NCBI RefSeq assembly: GCF_002163715.1
Contig: NZ_CP015698.1
Span: 1,984,001-2,048,000 of the forward strand
Direction of reading: 5' to 3'
DNA: 64,000 nucleotides
From: Curvibacter sp. AEP1-3
GTDB taxonomy: Bacteria; Pseudomonadota; Gammaproteobacteria; Burkholderiales; Burkholderiaceae_C
Each line of letters starts with the position of its first letter. The stretch's first letter is position 1. The notes below the pieces were generated by a model. The model was not told the origin of the DNA. It did not search any database and worked only from the letters and a program-made list of their open reading frames with translations. Made by a program: the position numbers and the translations under genes. Shown here piece after piece: positions 53,121-62,065 of this stretch.

Positions 53121-54881
53121 TCAGTCGTTGGCGTAGATGTCAACGTCTTTGGTTTCCTTGATGAACAAGCCACCGATCACCACGGTTGCACCCGCAATGA
53201 TGATGGGGTACCACAAGCCGTTATACATGTTACCGGTCTGCGCAACGATAGCGAAGGCAGTCGTAGGCAGCAAGCCACCGAACCAGCCGTTACCGATGTG
53301 GTAGGGCAAGCTCATGGAGGTGTAACGGATGCGGGTCGGGAACATTTCCACCAACATGGCGGCAATAGGGCCGTACACCATGGTCACCAACAACACCAGG
53401 TAGGTGAGGATCACCACAACCTTGACCTTGTCGAACTTGGCCATGTCAGCCTTGGCGGGGTAGCCGGCAGCCTTCAAAGCAGCGCCCAGGTTGGAGCCCA
53501 ACAGGGTACCGGCGGCGGTCTTCTCGTTGCTCAGGTCAGCCACAGACTTCTTGGCAGCAGCCACGGCTTTTTCGTCCACGGGGTTGGCAGCAGACAGCTC
53601 AGCCAGCTTGGCTTCGGCTTTGGCTTTGGCCGCAGCAACGTCTTCAGGGCTGTACTTCACGTTCACCACAGTCTCGCCGACCTTGATGACAGCGGGTGTA
53701 CCGGCAGGAGCCGCCACGTTCTCATAAGACACGGAAGCACCGGCCAGACGCTGCTTGGCAATGTCGCAGCTGGAAGTGAACTTCTTGGTACCAGTGGGGT
53801 TGAACTGGAACGAGCACTCTGCGGGGTCAGCAGTCACAGTCACCTTCGCGGTCTGTTGTGCGGCGTACAAATCAGGGTTAGCTGCTTTGGTCAGCGCTTC
53901 AAACACGGGGAAGTACGTCAGGGCACCCAACAAGCAGCCAGCCAGGATGATGGGCTTGCGGCCGATCTTGTCAGACAAAGAACCGAACACAATGAAGAAC
54001 GGTGTGCCGATGATCAGGGAGATCGCCACCATGATGTTGGCGGTAGGACCGTCCACCTTCAGCGCCTGGGTCAGGAAGAACAAGGCATAGAACTGGCCGG
54101 AGTACCAGATCACCGCTTGACCGGCAGTCAATCCGATCAGGGCCAAGATAACGATCTTCAGGTTTTTCCACTGGCCGAAAGATTCAGACAGAGGTGCCTT
54201 GGAAGTTTTGCCCTCTGCCTTCATTTTGGTGAAAGCGGGGGATTCGTTCATGCTCAAGCGAATGTAGACAGAAATGCCCAAGAGAAGAATGGACACGAGG
54301 AACGGAACGCGCCAGCCCCAATCCGCGAAGGCATCTTCACCGATAGCGGTACGTGTACCCAGAATCACCATCAGGGACAGGAACAAGCCCAGTGTCGCTG
54401 TAGTCTGGATCCAAGCGGTGTAAGCACCACGCTTGCCCTGAGGAGCGTGCTCAGCCACGTAGGTAGCAGCACCACCGTACTCACCGCCCAAAGCCAAGCC
54501 TTGCAGCAAACGCAGGCCGATCAGGATAACGGGAGCAGCCACGCCGATAGAGGCGTAGTTAGGCAGGATACCCACGATGAAAGTGGACAAGCCCATGATC
54601 AGGATGGTCACCAGGAAGGTGTACTTGCGGCCGATCATGTCGCCCAAGCGGCCGAACACCAGCGCGCCGAAGGGACGCACGATGAAGCCGGCGGCAAACG
54701 CCAACAACGCAAAAATGAAGGCAGAACCTTCGTCCAGACCGCTGAAGAACTGCTTGGCAATGATGGCTGCCAAAGAACCGTACAGGTAAAAGTCGTACCA
54801 CTCGAAAACAGTGCCGAGCGAGGAAGCGAAGATAACTTTCTTCTCTTCCGCAGACATCGGCCGTGGGGCTGCGTTTGCCAT
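53121..54881 (-). CDS. MHS-family MFS transporter with inserted domain
   Basis: A 586-residue symporter of the metabolite:H+ symporter family. The N-terminus has SSLGTVFEWYDFYLYGSLAA and the first loop GRLGDMIGRKYTF, both family hallmarks. Substrates of this family include dicarboxylates, alpha-ketoglutarate, proline/betaine and shikimate. Between helices (residues about 330-482) there is an extra hydrophilic stretch of about 150 residues with two Cys (ECSFQF and SSCDIA) and an Ala/Lys-rich helix. MHS proteins are usually 420-450 residues, so the insertion accounts for the extra length. The start is ATG 54881, with GGAGAG upstream. A strong terminator follows the gene. Confidence 0.9.
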   Translation of the reverse strand: MANAAPRPMSAEEKKVIFASSLGTVFEWYDFYLYGSLAAIIAKQFFSGLDEGSAFIFALLAFAAGFIVRPFGALVFGRLGDMIGRKYTFLVTILIMGLSTFIVGILPNYASIGVAAPVILIGLRLLQGLALGGEYGGAATYVAEHAPQGKRGAYTAWIQTTATLGLFLSLMVILGTRTAIGEDAFADWGWRVPFLVSILLLGISVYIRLSMNESPAFTKMKAEGKTSKAPLSESFGQWKNLKIVILALIGLTAGQAVIWYSGQFYALFFLTQALKVDGPTANIMVAISLIIGTPFFIVFGSLSDKIGRKPIILAGCLLGALTYFPVFEALTKAANPDLYAAQQTAKVTVTADPAECSFQFNPTGTKKFTSSCDIAKQRLAGASVSYENVAAPAGTPAVIKVGETVVNVKYSPEDVAAAKAKAEAKLAELSAANPVDEKAVAAAKKSVADLSNEKTAAGTLLGSNLGAALKAAGYPAKADMAKFDKVKVVVILTYLVLLVTMVYGPIAAMLVEMFPTRIRYTSMSLPYHIGNGWFGGLLPTTAFAIVAQTGNMYNGLWYPIIIAGATVVIGGLFIKETKDVDIYAND

Positions 54882-55050
54882 GTTGTCTCTCCAATCATTA
54901 TGTTCAGCCCTCGACATGAGGGCTTGGGCGTATTCTTGGAGTACCCACTGACCCTGCTCTGACGCCAAACCAACGCTGGCTTGCGCGAAACTGACGCCCC
55001 TCTGACAAAATAGGGCTTAACCCTGCAGGGGCTTTTCACATAACGGCAAA

Positions 55051-55707
55051 TCAGGCAGTGCGCGAGGGTATACCCGAGGGAATGGCTTGCACGGCATTCC
55101 AGCGTTTGTCAGCGTCGTTGTCAGCAAACCAGGCGTCGCCTTCAAGGTAGGCGCGCAGCATGGGCAAGGCATCCAATCCCCAGAATACTTTGCCGTCCAC
55201 TTCGAAACTGGGCACGCCGAATACACCCTGCGCAATCGCCTCATCACTATGGGCTTTGAGCTGCGCTTTCACGCTGTCGTCACCCGGTTCGCGCCCGGGA
55301 GCCAACTGTGCGGTCACGGCCTGAAGCCGCGCGGCATCCGCCGCATCGGCACCACCTGTCCACACATGTTTGAACAAGGTCTCGCACACATAGCGATTGG
55401 GCAAGCCCTGTGCCTGTGTGGCAATGGCCAGCCGCAGCAAACCCAGCGGATTGAAAGGATGCATGGCGGGAAAAGCCAGTTCCACACCTTGCCGCTGCGC
55501 CAACCACTGCACATGACGGTAAATCCAGTTGCGCTTGGGCGGCACCTCAGCCGGGCCCAGCACCGCGTTGTGCTTGAGCAAGCCGCCCAGAAACACGGGC
55601 TTGTAGCGCACGCTGTAGCTCAGCCCCATAAGCGCTACTGGCAACTCCTCAAACGCGAGGTAAGCGTAGGGAGAAATGAAATCCAGATAAAACGTGATTT
55701 GCTTCAT
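55051..55707 (-). CDS. DsbA-family 2-hydroxychromene-2-carboxylate isomerase
   Basis: A 218-residue protein of the HCCA isomerase/DsbA fold. The N-terminus KQITFYLDFISPYAYLAFEE has FxSPY in the place of the thioredoxin CxxC, as in GSH-dependent isomerases; further family texts are KRNWIYRHVQWLA and GVFGVPSFEVDGKVFWG. The family isomerises chromene-type intermediates in naphthalene-like degradation or acts on other glutathione-linked substrates. No naphthalene genes are near, so the true substrate is unknown. Confidence 0.85.
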   Translation of the reverse strand: MKQITFYLDFISPYAYLAFEELPVALMGLSYSVRYKPVFLGGLLKHNAVLGPAEVPPKRNWIYRHVQWLAQRQGVELAFPAMHPFNPLGLLRLAIATQAQGLPNRYVCETLFKHVWTGGADAADAARLQAVTAQLAPGREPGDDSVKAQLKAHSDEAIAQGVFGVPSFEVDGKVFWGLDALPMLRAYLEGDAWFADNDADKRWNAVQAIPSGIPSRTA

Positions 55708-55757
55708 GCGGGCTCCGGGTGCGGGTGGTTTGTCAGGCTTGCGCGTGTTGGGTAGGC

Positions 55758-56525
55758 TTAAACAAAGGCTTCCGGGTGCGTTTGGCGCAGACGCTCAGTG
55801 ATCTGGCCCCACATCACCTTCTTGGCGGTATCGTCACTGCGGCCCCATTCGCGAATGTCTTCGATAGTGCGGAAGCACCCTTCGCACAAGCCACTACCCG
55901 TGTCCATGCGGCACACATTCACACAGGGACTCGGGATATTTTCGGCCATGGCGCCCACCGATACTGCGCGAGCAGCTAGCGTTTTGATAGCATTTTCGCG
56001 CGCCAGGGTATCCAGCACGTTTTCTTCATCCGGTGCTTCCACCACATCAGCCACAGGGGCACCTGTCAGCGCTACCAGATCCTGCGGATGCAACTGGAAC
56101 ACCCCGTGCGGGTGACCGGCTGCGGCCCACACTTGTTCAAAGCGGAATAGCTCGCGGTCAATCAAGGTGACACCGGGCATGGCATGCGCCACCGGGCTCA
56201 CCCCGCCAATGGAGAAGCCGGTGCGCTCCTTCACAAACGCTGCATTTGCACGCGCCAGCGGCCCCACCAGCGCGGCCACCTTGGCTTCGTCCACACGACG
56301 GTCACCAGAGGTCACTACCAGCACAGCCGCCTCATCAGCAACCCGCTTGAAGATGATGCTCTTGGCAATCTGGCCCACCGCCACGCCCAGCGCGTCTGCG
56401 GCCTGCTGAGCGGTGCGCGCAGCACCATCCAACATCACAGGGCCATGGGGATGATTTTTTTCTTGCAATGCAGCCGCTACGCGCTGCACGCCTTCAGGTA
56501 ATTCAGTCAATTCAGCTTCACACAT
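55758..56525 (-). CDS. YbaK/ProX aminoacyl-tRNA deacylase fused to DUF1289
   Basis: A 255-residue fusion. Residues 1 to about 165 are a YbaK-type editing domain (GQIAKSIIFKRV, FSIGGVSPVAHA, VFQLHPQDLVALTG), which hydrolyses mischarged tRNA. Residues 193-255 are a DUF1289 protein (MAENIPSPCVNVCRMDTGSG, LCEGCFRTIEDIREW), whose cysteine pattern suggests metal or Fe-S binding. The linker, about residues 177-192 (IKTLAARAVSVGA), is encoded by a family A repeat whose edge abuts the DUF1289 Met codon. The two domains are separate genes in most bacteria I know of. An internal start at 55949 is possible but has no ribosome site. Confidence 0.87.
   Translation of the reverse strand: MCEAELTELPEGVQRVAAALQEKNHPHGPVMLDGAARTAQQAADALGVAVGQIAKSIIFKRVADEAAVLVVTSGDRRVDEAKVAALVGPLARANAAFVKERTGFSIGGVSPVAHAMPGVTLIDRELFRFEQVWAAAGHPHGVFQLHPQDLVALTGAPVADVVEAPDEENVLDTLARENAIKTLAARAVSVGAMAENIPSPCVNVCRMDTGSGLCEGCFRTIEDIREWGRSDDTAKKVMWGQITERLRQTHPEAFV
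55951..55995 (+). repeat. Family A palindromic repeat, copy 9 (gene-fusion linker)
   Basis: GCGCCCACCGATACTGCGCG then AGCAGCTAGC and TTGATAGCATTTT. It lies antisense within the fusion gene, exactly between the YbaK and DUF1289 parts. Confidence 0.85.
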
Positions 56526-56534
56526 ACTTTGTAG

Positions 56535-57443
56535 TTAGCCCAGACGCTTGGTAAGCAGCGCATTGGCAGCACGCGAATGCGGCTTGCGGCCCAGAAAATC
56601 ACTGATGAATTTGCCCGCGTCAATCAGCTTGTCGAGGTCGATGCCGGTCTCTATACCCATGCCTTGCAACATGTAAACCACGTCTTCGGTAGCCACATTG
56701 CCGGTGGCTCCCTTGGCATAGGGGCAGCCGCCCAATCCGGCCACCGAGGTATCAAAGTGCAAGATACCCAGTTCCAGTGACGCCAGCGTGTTGGCCAGCG
56801 CCATGCCATAGGTGTCGTGGAAATGGCCGGAAACCTGGTCCACGGTGTAGTACTGCAATGTGGCTTCCAAGGCGCGCTGCACCTTGACCGGAGTACCCAC
56901 GCCAATGGTGTCGGCCACGCCCACGTGCTCCACACCGATGTCGCGCATCAGCTTGGCTACCAGCGCCACACGTTCGGGAGCGATGTCGCCTTCATACGGG
57001 CAACCCACCGCGCAGGAGATGGCGCCGCGCACAGCGATGCCGGCTTCTTTGGCGGCTTGGGCCACCGGGCGGAAGCGCTCAATGCTTTCCTCGATCGAGC
57101 AGTTGATGTTTTTCTGGCTGAAGGCTTCGCTCGCAGCGCCAAACACCACGATTTCGTCGGGTTGGGACAGCACCGCAGCTTCATAGCCCTTCATGTTGGG
57201 CGTGAGCACTGAGTAACGCACGCCATCGCGGCGTTGCACACCCGCCATCACCTCAGCGTTATCGCCCATTTGCGGCACCCATTTCGGGCTCACGAAACTG
57301 GTGACTTCAATTTCCTTGAGGCCGGCATCCTGCAAGCGGTGCACCAGCTCGACCTTGATGGCGGCGGGCACCGGTTGCTTTTCGTTTTGCAGCCCGTCGC
57401 GCGGGCCGACGTCGATGATCTTTACGCGGGAGGGAGTGTTCAT
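56535..57443 (-). CDS. mvaB: Hydroxymethylglutaryl-CoA lyase
   Basis: A 302-residue HMG-CoA lyase, the last step of leucine degradation, giving acetyl-CoA and acetoacetate. It has VGPRDGLQNEKQ (metal site), EVTSFVSPKWVPQ, SGHFHDTYGMALANT (HxH metal ligands) and the Cys loop VAGLGGCPYAKGATGN. It is 9 bases upstream of the YbaK-DUF1289 gene. The carboxylase alpha subunit at the right end of the window could be a methylcrotonyl-CoA carboxylase of the same pathway, though other genes intervene. Confidence 0.94.
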   Translation of the reverse strand: MNTPSRVKIIDVGPRDGLQNEKQPVPAAIKVELVHRLQDAGLKEIEVTSFVSPKWVPQMGDNAEVMAGVQRRDGVRYSVLTPNMKGYEAAVLSQPDEIVVFGAASEAFSQKNINCSIEESIERFRPVAQAAKEAGIAVRGAISCAVGCPYEGDIAPERVALVAKLMRDIGVEHVGVADTIGVGTPVKVQRALEATLQYYTVDQVSGHFHDTYGMALANTLASLELGILHFDTSVAGLGGCPYAKGATGNVATEDVVYMLQGMGIETGIDLDKLIDAGKFISDFLGRKPHSRAANALLTKRLG

Positions 57444-57586
57444 GGGGCGTACTCAGAGTTTCAAACGCGAAGCTTCGTATTAAACCGCGAACCCGCAAGC
57501 CACCCCGGAGGACCTGGGTAGAGGCATTGTTATAGTGGCAGGCTTTTCCCGGAGCACTCATCCGGAGCACTTAAGAGGCGCCCGTT

Positions 57587-58294
57587 TTGCTAAGCATCTC
57601 CAACGCCGTCCTGACGCGGGGAATCACCCCGGTGTTCAACGGCCTGACCCTGCAACTGAATGAGCCCCGCATCGGGCTCATCGGCGACAACGGCGCCGGC
57701 AAAAGCAGCCTGTTCCGCATGGCCTGCGGACTGGAGGCGCCGCAAAGTGGCAGCGTCACCGTGCAGGGTTTGCAAGCATTCCGCATCAACGCCCAGCGTC
57801 CCAACCTCGTGGGCATGATGTTCCAGAACCCGGACGACCAGATCGTCTTTCCCACGGTGCAAGAAGAGCTGGCGCTGGGTCTGACGGCCACCGGCTTGCC
57901 GCGGCGCGACGCCATCACCCGAGCCCGCGCTTTCCTTGCCACCCGCGGACTGGAAGCCTGGGCCGAACGTGCCATCAGCAGCCTGAGCCAGGGGCAGCGC
58001 CAGCATGTCTGCTGGCTGGCGATCCTGCTGTGCCAACCCGCATTGATCCTGCTGGACGAACCCTTTGCCAGCCTGGACCTGCCGGGCCAGGCCTTGCTGC
58101 ACGACGACATGGCGCGGGCATCACAGCAGATCATCGTCTCCACCCACGTGCTGGAGCATTTGCGCAACTTTGATCGCGTCATCTGGCTGGACTCTGGCCG
58201 GGTGCGTGCCGACGGCGATGCTGAGACGGTGTGCGCGCAATACCGCGCGGATGTCGCCGCCCGGATTGCCGCCCGCACTGCCGTGACGCGCTGA
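57587..58294 (+). CDS. bioM: Biotin ECF-type transporter ATPase BioM
   Basis: A 235-residue ABC ATPase of the CbiO/BioM type. Walker A is IGDNGAGKSSLF, the Q-loop GMMFQNPDDQIVFPTVQEEL is typical of ECF ATPases, the signature is SSLSQGQRQHVCWLA and Walker B LILLDEPFASLDLPG. It energises biotin uptake with BioN and BioY, which follow. TTG 57587 is the start. Confidence 0.93.
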   Translation: MLSISNAVLTRGITPVFNGLTLQLNEPRIGLIGDNGAGKSSLFRMACGLEAPQSGSVTVQGLQAFRINAQRPNLVGMMFQNPDDQIVFPTVQEELALGLTATGLPRRDAITRARAFLATRGLEAWAERAISSLSQGQRQHVCWLAILLCQPALILLDEPFASLDLPGQALLHDDMARASQQIIVSTHVLEHLRNFDRVIWLDSGRVRADGDAETVCAQYRADVAARIAARTAVTR

Positions 58295-58297
58295 ATC

Positions 58298-58915
58298 ATG
58301 GGCAGCCTTTACAGCGAACACCGCACTTGGCTGCACGCCGTGCCCGCCGGTTGGAAGCTGGGCCTGCTGGTGGTCTTGAGCACGGGCATTTTCTGGATCC
58401 AGTCGCCCGGATTGCTGGGTTTGGCGTGCGCACTTTGCCTGTGTCTGTACCTCTCGCTGGGTAAAGCCATGGCCCAGGGGCAGAGATTGCTGCGGGCGCT
58501 ACTCATCGCCGCCACATTGGTGCTGGTATTCCATGCTGTTTTGGGGCAACCCATGGTGGGCGTAGTGAGTGTGCTGCGCATGGCAGGGGCCTCGCTGCTT
58601 AGCATCGCCCTGACCCTGACCACCCGCAGCGGCGAACTGCAAGACGTGCTGGAACGCCTGCTGACGCCCCTGCAACGCTTCGGCATACGGGCAGACCGGT
58701 TTGCCCTGCAGCTGGCACTGATGCTGCGCTTTATCGAACACTTTTTTGCGGTGTGGACGCGCCTCGACGATTCGCACCGGTTGCGCACCGGCAAGGGTGG
58801 TGGCCTGCGACTGCTGGCGCCACTGACCATCCAGATGCTGCAAACCGCGCGCCGGGTGGCCGACACGCTCGATGTTCGCTTGGGCGAACCGCCGAGCCCA
58901 AAAGCACGACAATAG
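58298..58915 (+). CDS. bioN: Biotin ECF-type transporter permease BioN
   Basis: A 205-residue CbiQ-like membrane protein with about five helices and the coupling-helix text LTLTTRSGELQDVLERLLTP and RFALQLALMLRFIEHFF. It is the T component that links BioM to BioY. It begins 3 bases after the bioM stop. Its end is Pro/Lys-rich and short. Confidence 0.9.
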   Translation: MGSLYSEHRTWLHAVPAGWKLGLLVVLSTGIFWIQSPGLLGLACALCLCLYLSLGKAMAQGQRLLRALLIAATLVLVFHAVLGQPMVGVVSVLRMAGASLLSIALTLTTRSGELQDVLERLLTPLQRFGIRADRFALQLALMLRFIEHFFAVWTRLDDSHRLRTGKGGGLRLLAPLTIQMLQTARRVADTLDVRLGEPPSPKARQ

Positions 58916-58920
58916 ACCCC

Positions 58921-59487
58921 ATGCAACGTAACCATTCCATCGCTCTCGTTGCCCTGTTTGCCGCCCTCATGGCGGTACTGGGCTTGATCCCCAAAATCGA
59001 CTTGCCCTTTGGCGTGCCCATCACCTTGCAAACCTTGGGCGTCATGCTCGCCGGCTGCCTGTTGGGCCCCCGCCTCGCGTTACGGGCACTGGTGTTGTTC
59101 CTGGTGGCCGTGGCCATTGGCCTGCCCTTGCTCTCCGGCGGCCGTGGCGGCTTTGGCGTTTTCACGACTCCTGCTGCGGGCTACCTGTTGGCTTGGCCCT
59201 TGGGGGCCTTCGTCGCAGGACTGGTGATGCGCACGCTGCCCGCCAGCTCGCCACGCCGTGTTGCCTTGAGTGCCTTTGTGGCCTCGGCCATCGGCGGCCT
59301 CTTGGTCATCCACGCGAGCGGCGTGGTCGGCCTGATGAAAATCGCCGGCATGGACTTCACCCAAGCTTTGATCGCCACCAGCGCGTTCGTGCCCGGTGAC
59401 CTGATCAAGTGCGTGCTCACCGCCGTGGTGTGCCACACCGTGGCCCGCGGCTTGCCCGACTGGAAATTCGGCAAACAAGGCGCCTGA
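58921..59487 (+). CDS. bioY: Biotin transporter substrate-binding subunit BioY
   Basis: A 188-residue membrane protein, the S component of biotin uptake. Family signatures are IDLPFGVPITLQTLGVMLAG, GRGGFGVFTTPAAGYLLAWP and VPGDLIKCVLTAVV. Six helices are expected. The start is ATG 58921, 5 bases after bioN. Its TGA overlaps the next ATG by one base. Confidence 0.95.
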   Translation: MQRNHSIALVALFAALMAVLGLIPKIDLPFGVPITLQTLGVMLAGCLLGPRLALRALVLFLVAVAIGLPLLSGGRGGFGVFTTPAAGYLLAWPLGAFVAGLVMRTLPASSPRRVALSAFVASAIGGLLVIHASGVVGLMKIAGMDFTQALIATSAFVPGDLIKCVLTAVVCHTVARGLPDWKFGKQGA

Positions 59488-60902
59488 TGCCTGAGACCCC
59501 GGAGTTGGTGCACAGCCGGCTGTCCCGCTGGGCCCGGGACCGGGGAACGGCACTCGCCATCCAGAGCGAAGCCGGAAACATCACTTTCGCGGAGTTGGCT
59601 CAGCAAGTACAAGCCCATGCGGAGGCTTTGTCTCGCTCATGCGCACCAGCCACTGTGTTGCAAGACAGCGGCCTGCCGCTGCTGCAACGCTTGACCGCTT
59701 TCTTGGGCACCATCGCCAGCGGCCGTTGTGCTGCCGTGAGCGACCCGGCCTGGCCCGAGGTAGTGCTGACTGCCGTGCGTGCCAATCTGCCTGATACGCC
59801 CTGCGACAGTGCCGCACCTATCCCGCTGAGTCCGTTCTACACCGGCTTCACCTCCGGCAGCACCGGCCTGCCCAAAGGCTTCCGGCGTCATCACCGTTCC
59901 TGGACGGAAAGCTTCGCGCTGTGCCTGAGCACCTTTGGCGACGCTGCCTCCACCCGCATACTCGCACCGGGTCGGGATTCACATTCGCTGTTTCTCTTCG
60001 GCATGTTGCTGGGCTTGTGGACGGGCGCAGGCGTGGTGGTGCAAGAGCAGTTTTCGGCTTCTGCAGCGCTGGCCACTTTGACCACGGGGCAAACACCTTG
60101 CCTGGTGGCGGTGCCCAGCCAGTTGCTGCTGATGCTGGAGTTGGCCGCCCACCGGCAACTGCCTCCCGTGCGTGGCGTGCGGCTCATTTTGATCAGCGGC
60201 GCGCGCTGGACGCGCAGCCGCACTCCGGATTTGCAAGCTTTGTTTCCGGAGGCGCGCATCATCGAGTTTTATGGTGCCTCCGAGACCAGCTTTATCGCCT
60301 GGACCGAGTCCCACCCCGACCTGCCCGACCCCATCGTAGGTCGACCGTTTGATAACGTGGAGCTGGATGTGCGTGGCGCCACGCCGGACAGCCCGGACGG
60401 TCTGATTTACGTGCGCAGCCCGATGGTCTTTATGGATTACGTAGGCGCGTCTCACGACCACACCGCCGCCCTGCGCGATGGCGACTGGGTCTGCGTGCGC
60501 GACCTGGGGCACCTAGACGCGCAAGGCCGCTTGTGGGTGGCCGGACGCGAAAGCCGCATGCTGGTCACCATGGCCAAAAAACTGTTCCCTGAAGAACTGG
60601 AAGCCGTGCTGGAAGCCCACCCCGCCGTGGCCCGCGCATCGGTGCATGGGCTGCCGGATGCCCAGCGCGGTGTGCAGATCGTGGCGATCATCCAGTGGGC
60701 AACGGGCAGTGAACGAGCCGACCTGCATGCGCTGCAAAGCTGGTGTCGCAGCCGGCTCGAAGCCTTCAAGGTACCTCGCCAACTTTGGGTGCACGCTGAT
60801 TGGGCCTTCACGGCCAGCGGCAAGACGGACCACCCGACACTGAGCCGCAACCTGCCCTCTCACCTGCACGAGGCCGCGCCATGCCTGACACCGCTGCGTT
60901 GA
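59487..60902 (+). CDS. Acyl-CoA synthetase (AMP-forming), YhfT-like
   Basis: A 471-residue ANL-superfamily ligase. It has the P-loop FYTGFTSGSTGLPKGFRR, IEFYGASETSFIAW and DLGHLDAQGRLWVAGRESRM, and the C-terminal catalytic Lys in TASGKTDHPTL. It activates a carboxylic acid to acyl-CoA. Position directly after bioY and before a thiolase mirrors the B. subtilis yhfU-yhfT-yhfS group. By that analogy it may act on a pimelate-related or fatty acyl precursor of biotin. It overlaps bioY by one base and the thiolase by 22. Confidence 0.88.
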   Translation: MPETPELVHSRLSRWARDRGTALAIQSEAGNITFAELAQQVQAHAEALSRSCAPATVLQDSGLPLLQRLTAFLGTIASGRCAAVSDPAWPEVVLTAVRANLPDTPCDSAAPIPLSPFYTGFTSGSTGLPKGFRRHHRSWTESFALCLSTFGDAASTRILAPGRDSHSLFLFGMLLGLWTGAGVVVQEQFSASAALATLTTGQTPCLVAVPSQLLLMLELAAHRQLPPVRGVRLILISGARWTRSRTPDLQALFPEARIIEFYGASETSFIAWTESHPDLPDPIVGRPFDNVELDVRGATPDSPDGLIYVRSPMVFMDYVGASHDHTAALRDGDWVCVRDLGHLDAQGRLWVAGRESRMLVTMAKKLFPEELEAVLEAHPAVARASVHGLPDAQRGVQIVAIIQWATGSERADLHALQSWCRSRLEAFKVPRQLWVHADWAFTASGKTDHPTLSRNLPSHLHEAAPCLTPLR

Positions 60903-62065
60903 TCGCTGCGTGGGCCCGCAGCGCGGTCGCGCCGCACGGAGGCGCGTTCCGTCATTTGCATGCCCATGAGATCGGCGCCCCAGTGCTGCAAGCGCTGCTG
61001 GAGCGCGCTGGCATACCGGCCAGTGCGGTGGACGCAGTCGTCATGGGCAACGCCCTAGGCGCAGGCGGCAACCCGGCACGCATGGTGGCACTGGCTGCCG
61101 GACTACTTGACCGCTGCGCTGCGTTTTCTGTTGACACCCAATGCTGCGCCGGGCTGGATGCCGTGGCTGTTGCCGCCGGGCTGCTCGCCAGCGGCCAAGC
61201 CGAGGTCGTGGTGGCAGGGGGCGTCGAGGCCTGGAGCCGCGCGCCCATAAGGCAGCATCGCCCCCTGGTGGCCGGCGAACCCGCCACATCCTACGAGCGT
61301 CCCGCTTTTGCCCCCGAACCGGCGCGCGACCCCGACTTGCTGCAAGCGGCTGCGGACTTTGCAGCGACCCACCACATCAGCCGGGCCCAGCAAGACGCCT
61401 ACGCCTTGCACAGCCACGAGCGGGCTTTGGCGCGCCGCGAGCTGCTAGCAGGTGAGATTGTTACCGTGGGTGGACTGCAATCGGATGCCTACCCGCGGGC
61501 CATACGTCCTGCTGCGGCTGCCCGGCTGCCGGTGCAAGCAGTGGGCGCTCAGACAGATGCAGGCACCGCCCCCATGGACTGCGCCGTCAGCACCCTGGCC
61601 ATTTCCACCCGCGCCGATGGTGCGGCCATGGTGCTGCTGATGACGGAAGCCGCTGCCCGCAAACATGGCGTACGGCCTGCTGCCCAATTGCGCGCCAGCG
61701 CGTCTGTGGGTCAGGACCCCGCCATGCCGCTCTTGGCAGCCGAAGCGGCCACGCGGGCGGTGCTGCAACGTGCGACCCTGCAAAACGCCAGTGACTGCGA
61801 GGTGATCGAACTGCACGATGCATTTGCCGTGCAAGGTATCTCGTATTGCTCGGCCTTGGGGCTGCGCCCGGACTCCATCAACCGGCTGGGCGGAGGCATC
61901 GCGCGGGGCCACCCTATTGGCGCGTCAGGCGCAATTGCCTTGGTGCGCGTGTTGGCGGATTTGCAGCGTTTGGGCCGACCGGGTGCGTTGGGCTTGGCGG
62001 CGGTGGCTGGCGCAGGCGGCATTGGCGCCGCTACGTTAGTAGAGTGGCTAGGCGAAACGGCTTAG
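60881..62065 (+). CDS. Thiolase-family protein, YhfS-like, with altered active site
   Basis: A 394-residue thiolase. The nucleophilic Cys is present (SVDTQCCAGLDAV, Cys88 or Cys89), as is the GHP loop (GGGIARGHPIGASGA). The usual NEAF motif reads HDAF (IELHDAFAVQG), and the C-terminal CxG Cys is replaced (LAAVAGAGGIGAA). Both changes occur in diverged or SCP2-like thiolases, so ordinary acetoacetyl-CoA cleavage is doubtful. It closes the bio operon and overlaps the convergent nitroreductase gene by 4 bases. Confidence 0.87.
   Translation: MPDTAALIAAWARSAVAPHGGAFRHLHAHEIGAPVLQALLERAGIPASAVDAVVMGNALGAGGNPARMVALAAGLLDRCAAFSVDTQCCAGLDAVAVAAGLLASGQAEVVVAGGVEAWSRAPIRQHRPLVAGEPATSYERPAFAPEPARDPDLLQAAADFAATHHISRAQQDAYALHSHERALARRELLAGEIVTVGGLQSDAYPRAIRPAAAARLPVQAVGAQTDAGTAPMDCAVSTLAISTRADGAAMVLLMTEAAARKHGVRPAAQLRASASVGQDPAMPLLAAEAATRAVLQRATLQNASDCEVIELHDAFAVQGISYCSALGLRPDSINRLGGGIARGHPIGASGAIALVRVLADLQRLGRPGALGLAAVAGAGGIGAATLVEWLGETA

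Noticed and set aside
53073..54962. A 629-residue open frame on the plus strand opposite the MHS transporter
   Set aside because: It mirrors the transporter codons and has no recognisable motif; the terminator and ribosome site support the minus-strand gene.
57444..57586. BirA or BioR operator upstream of bioM
   Set aside because: I looked for TTGTAAACC-type and TTATCTATAA-type dyads and found none; only a weak -10-like TATAGT is visible.
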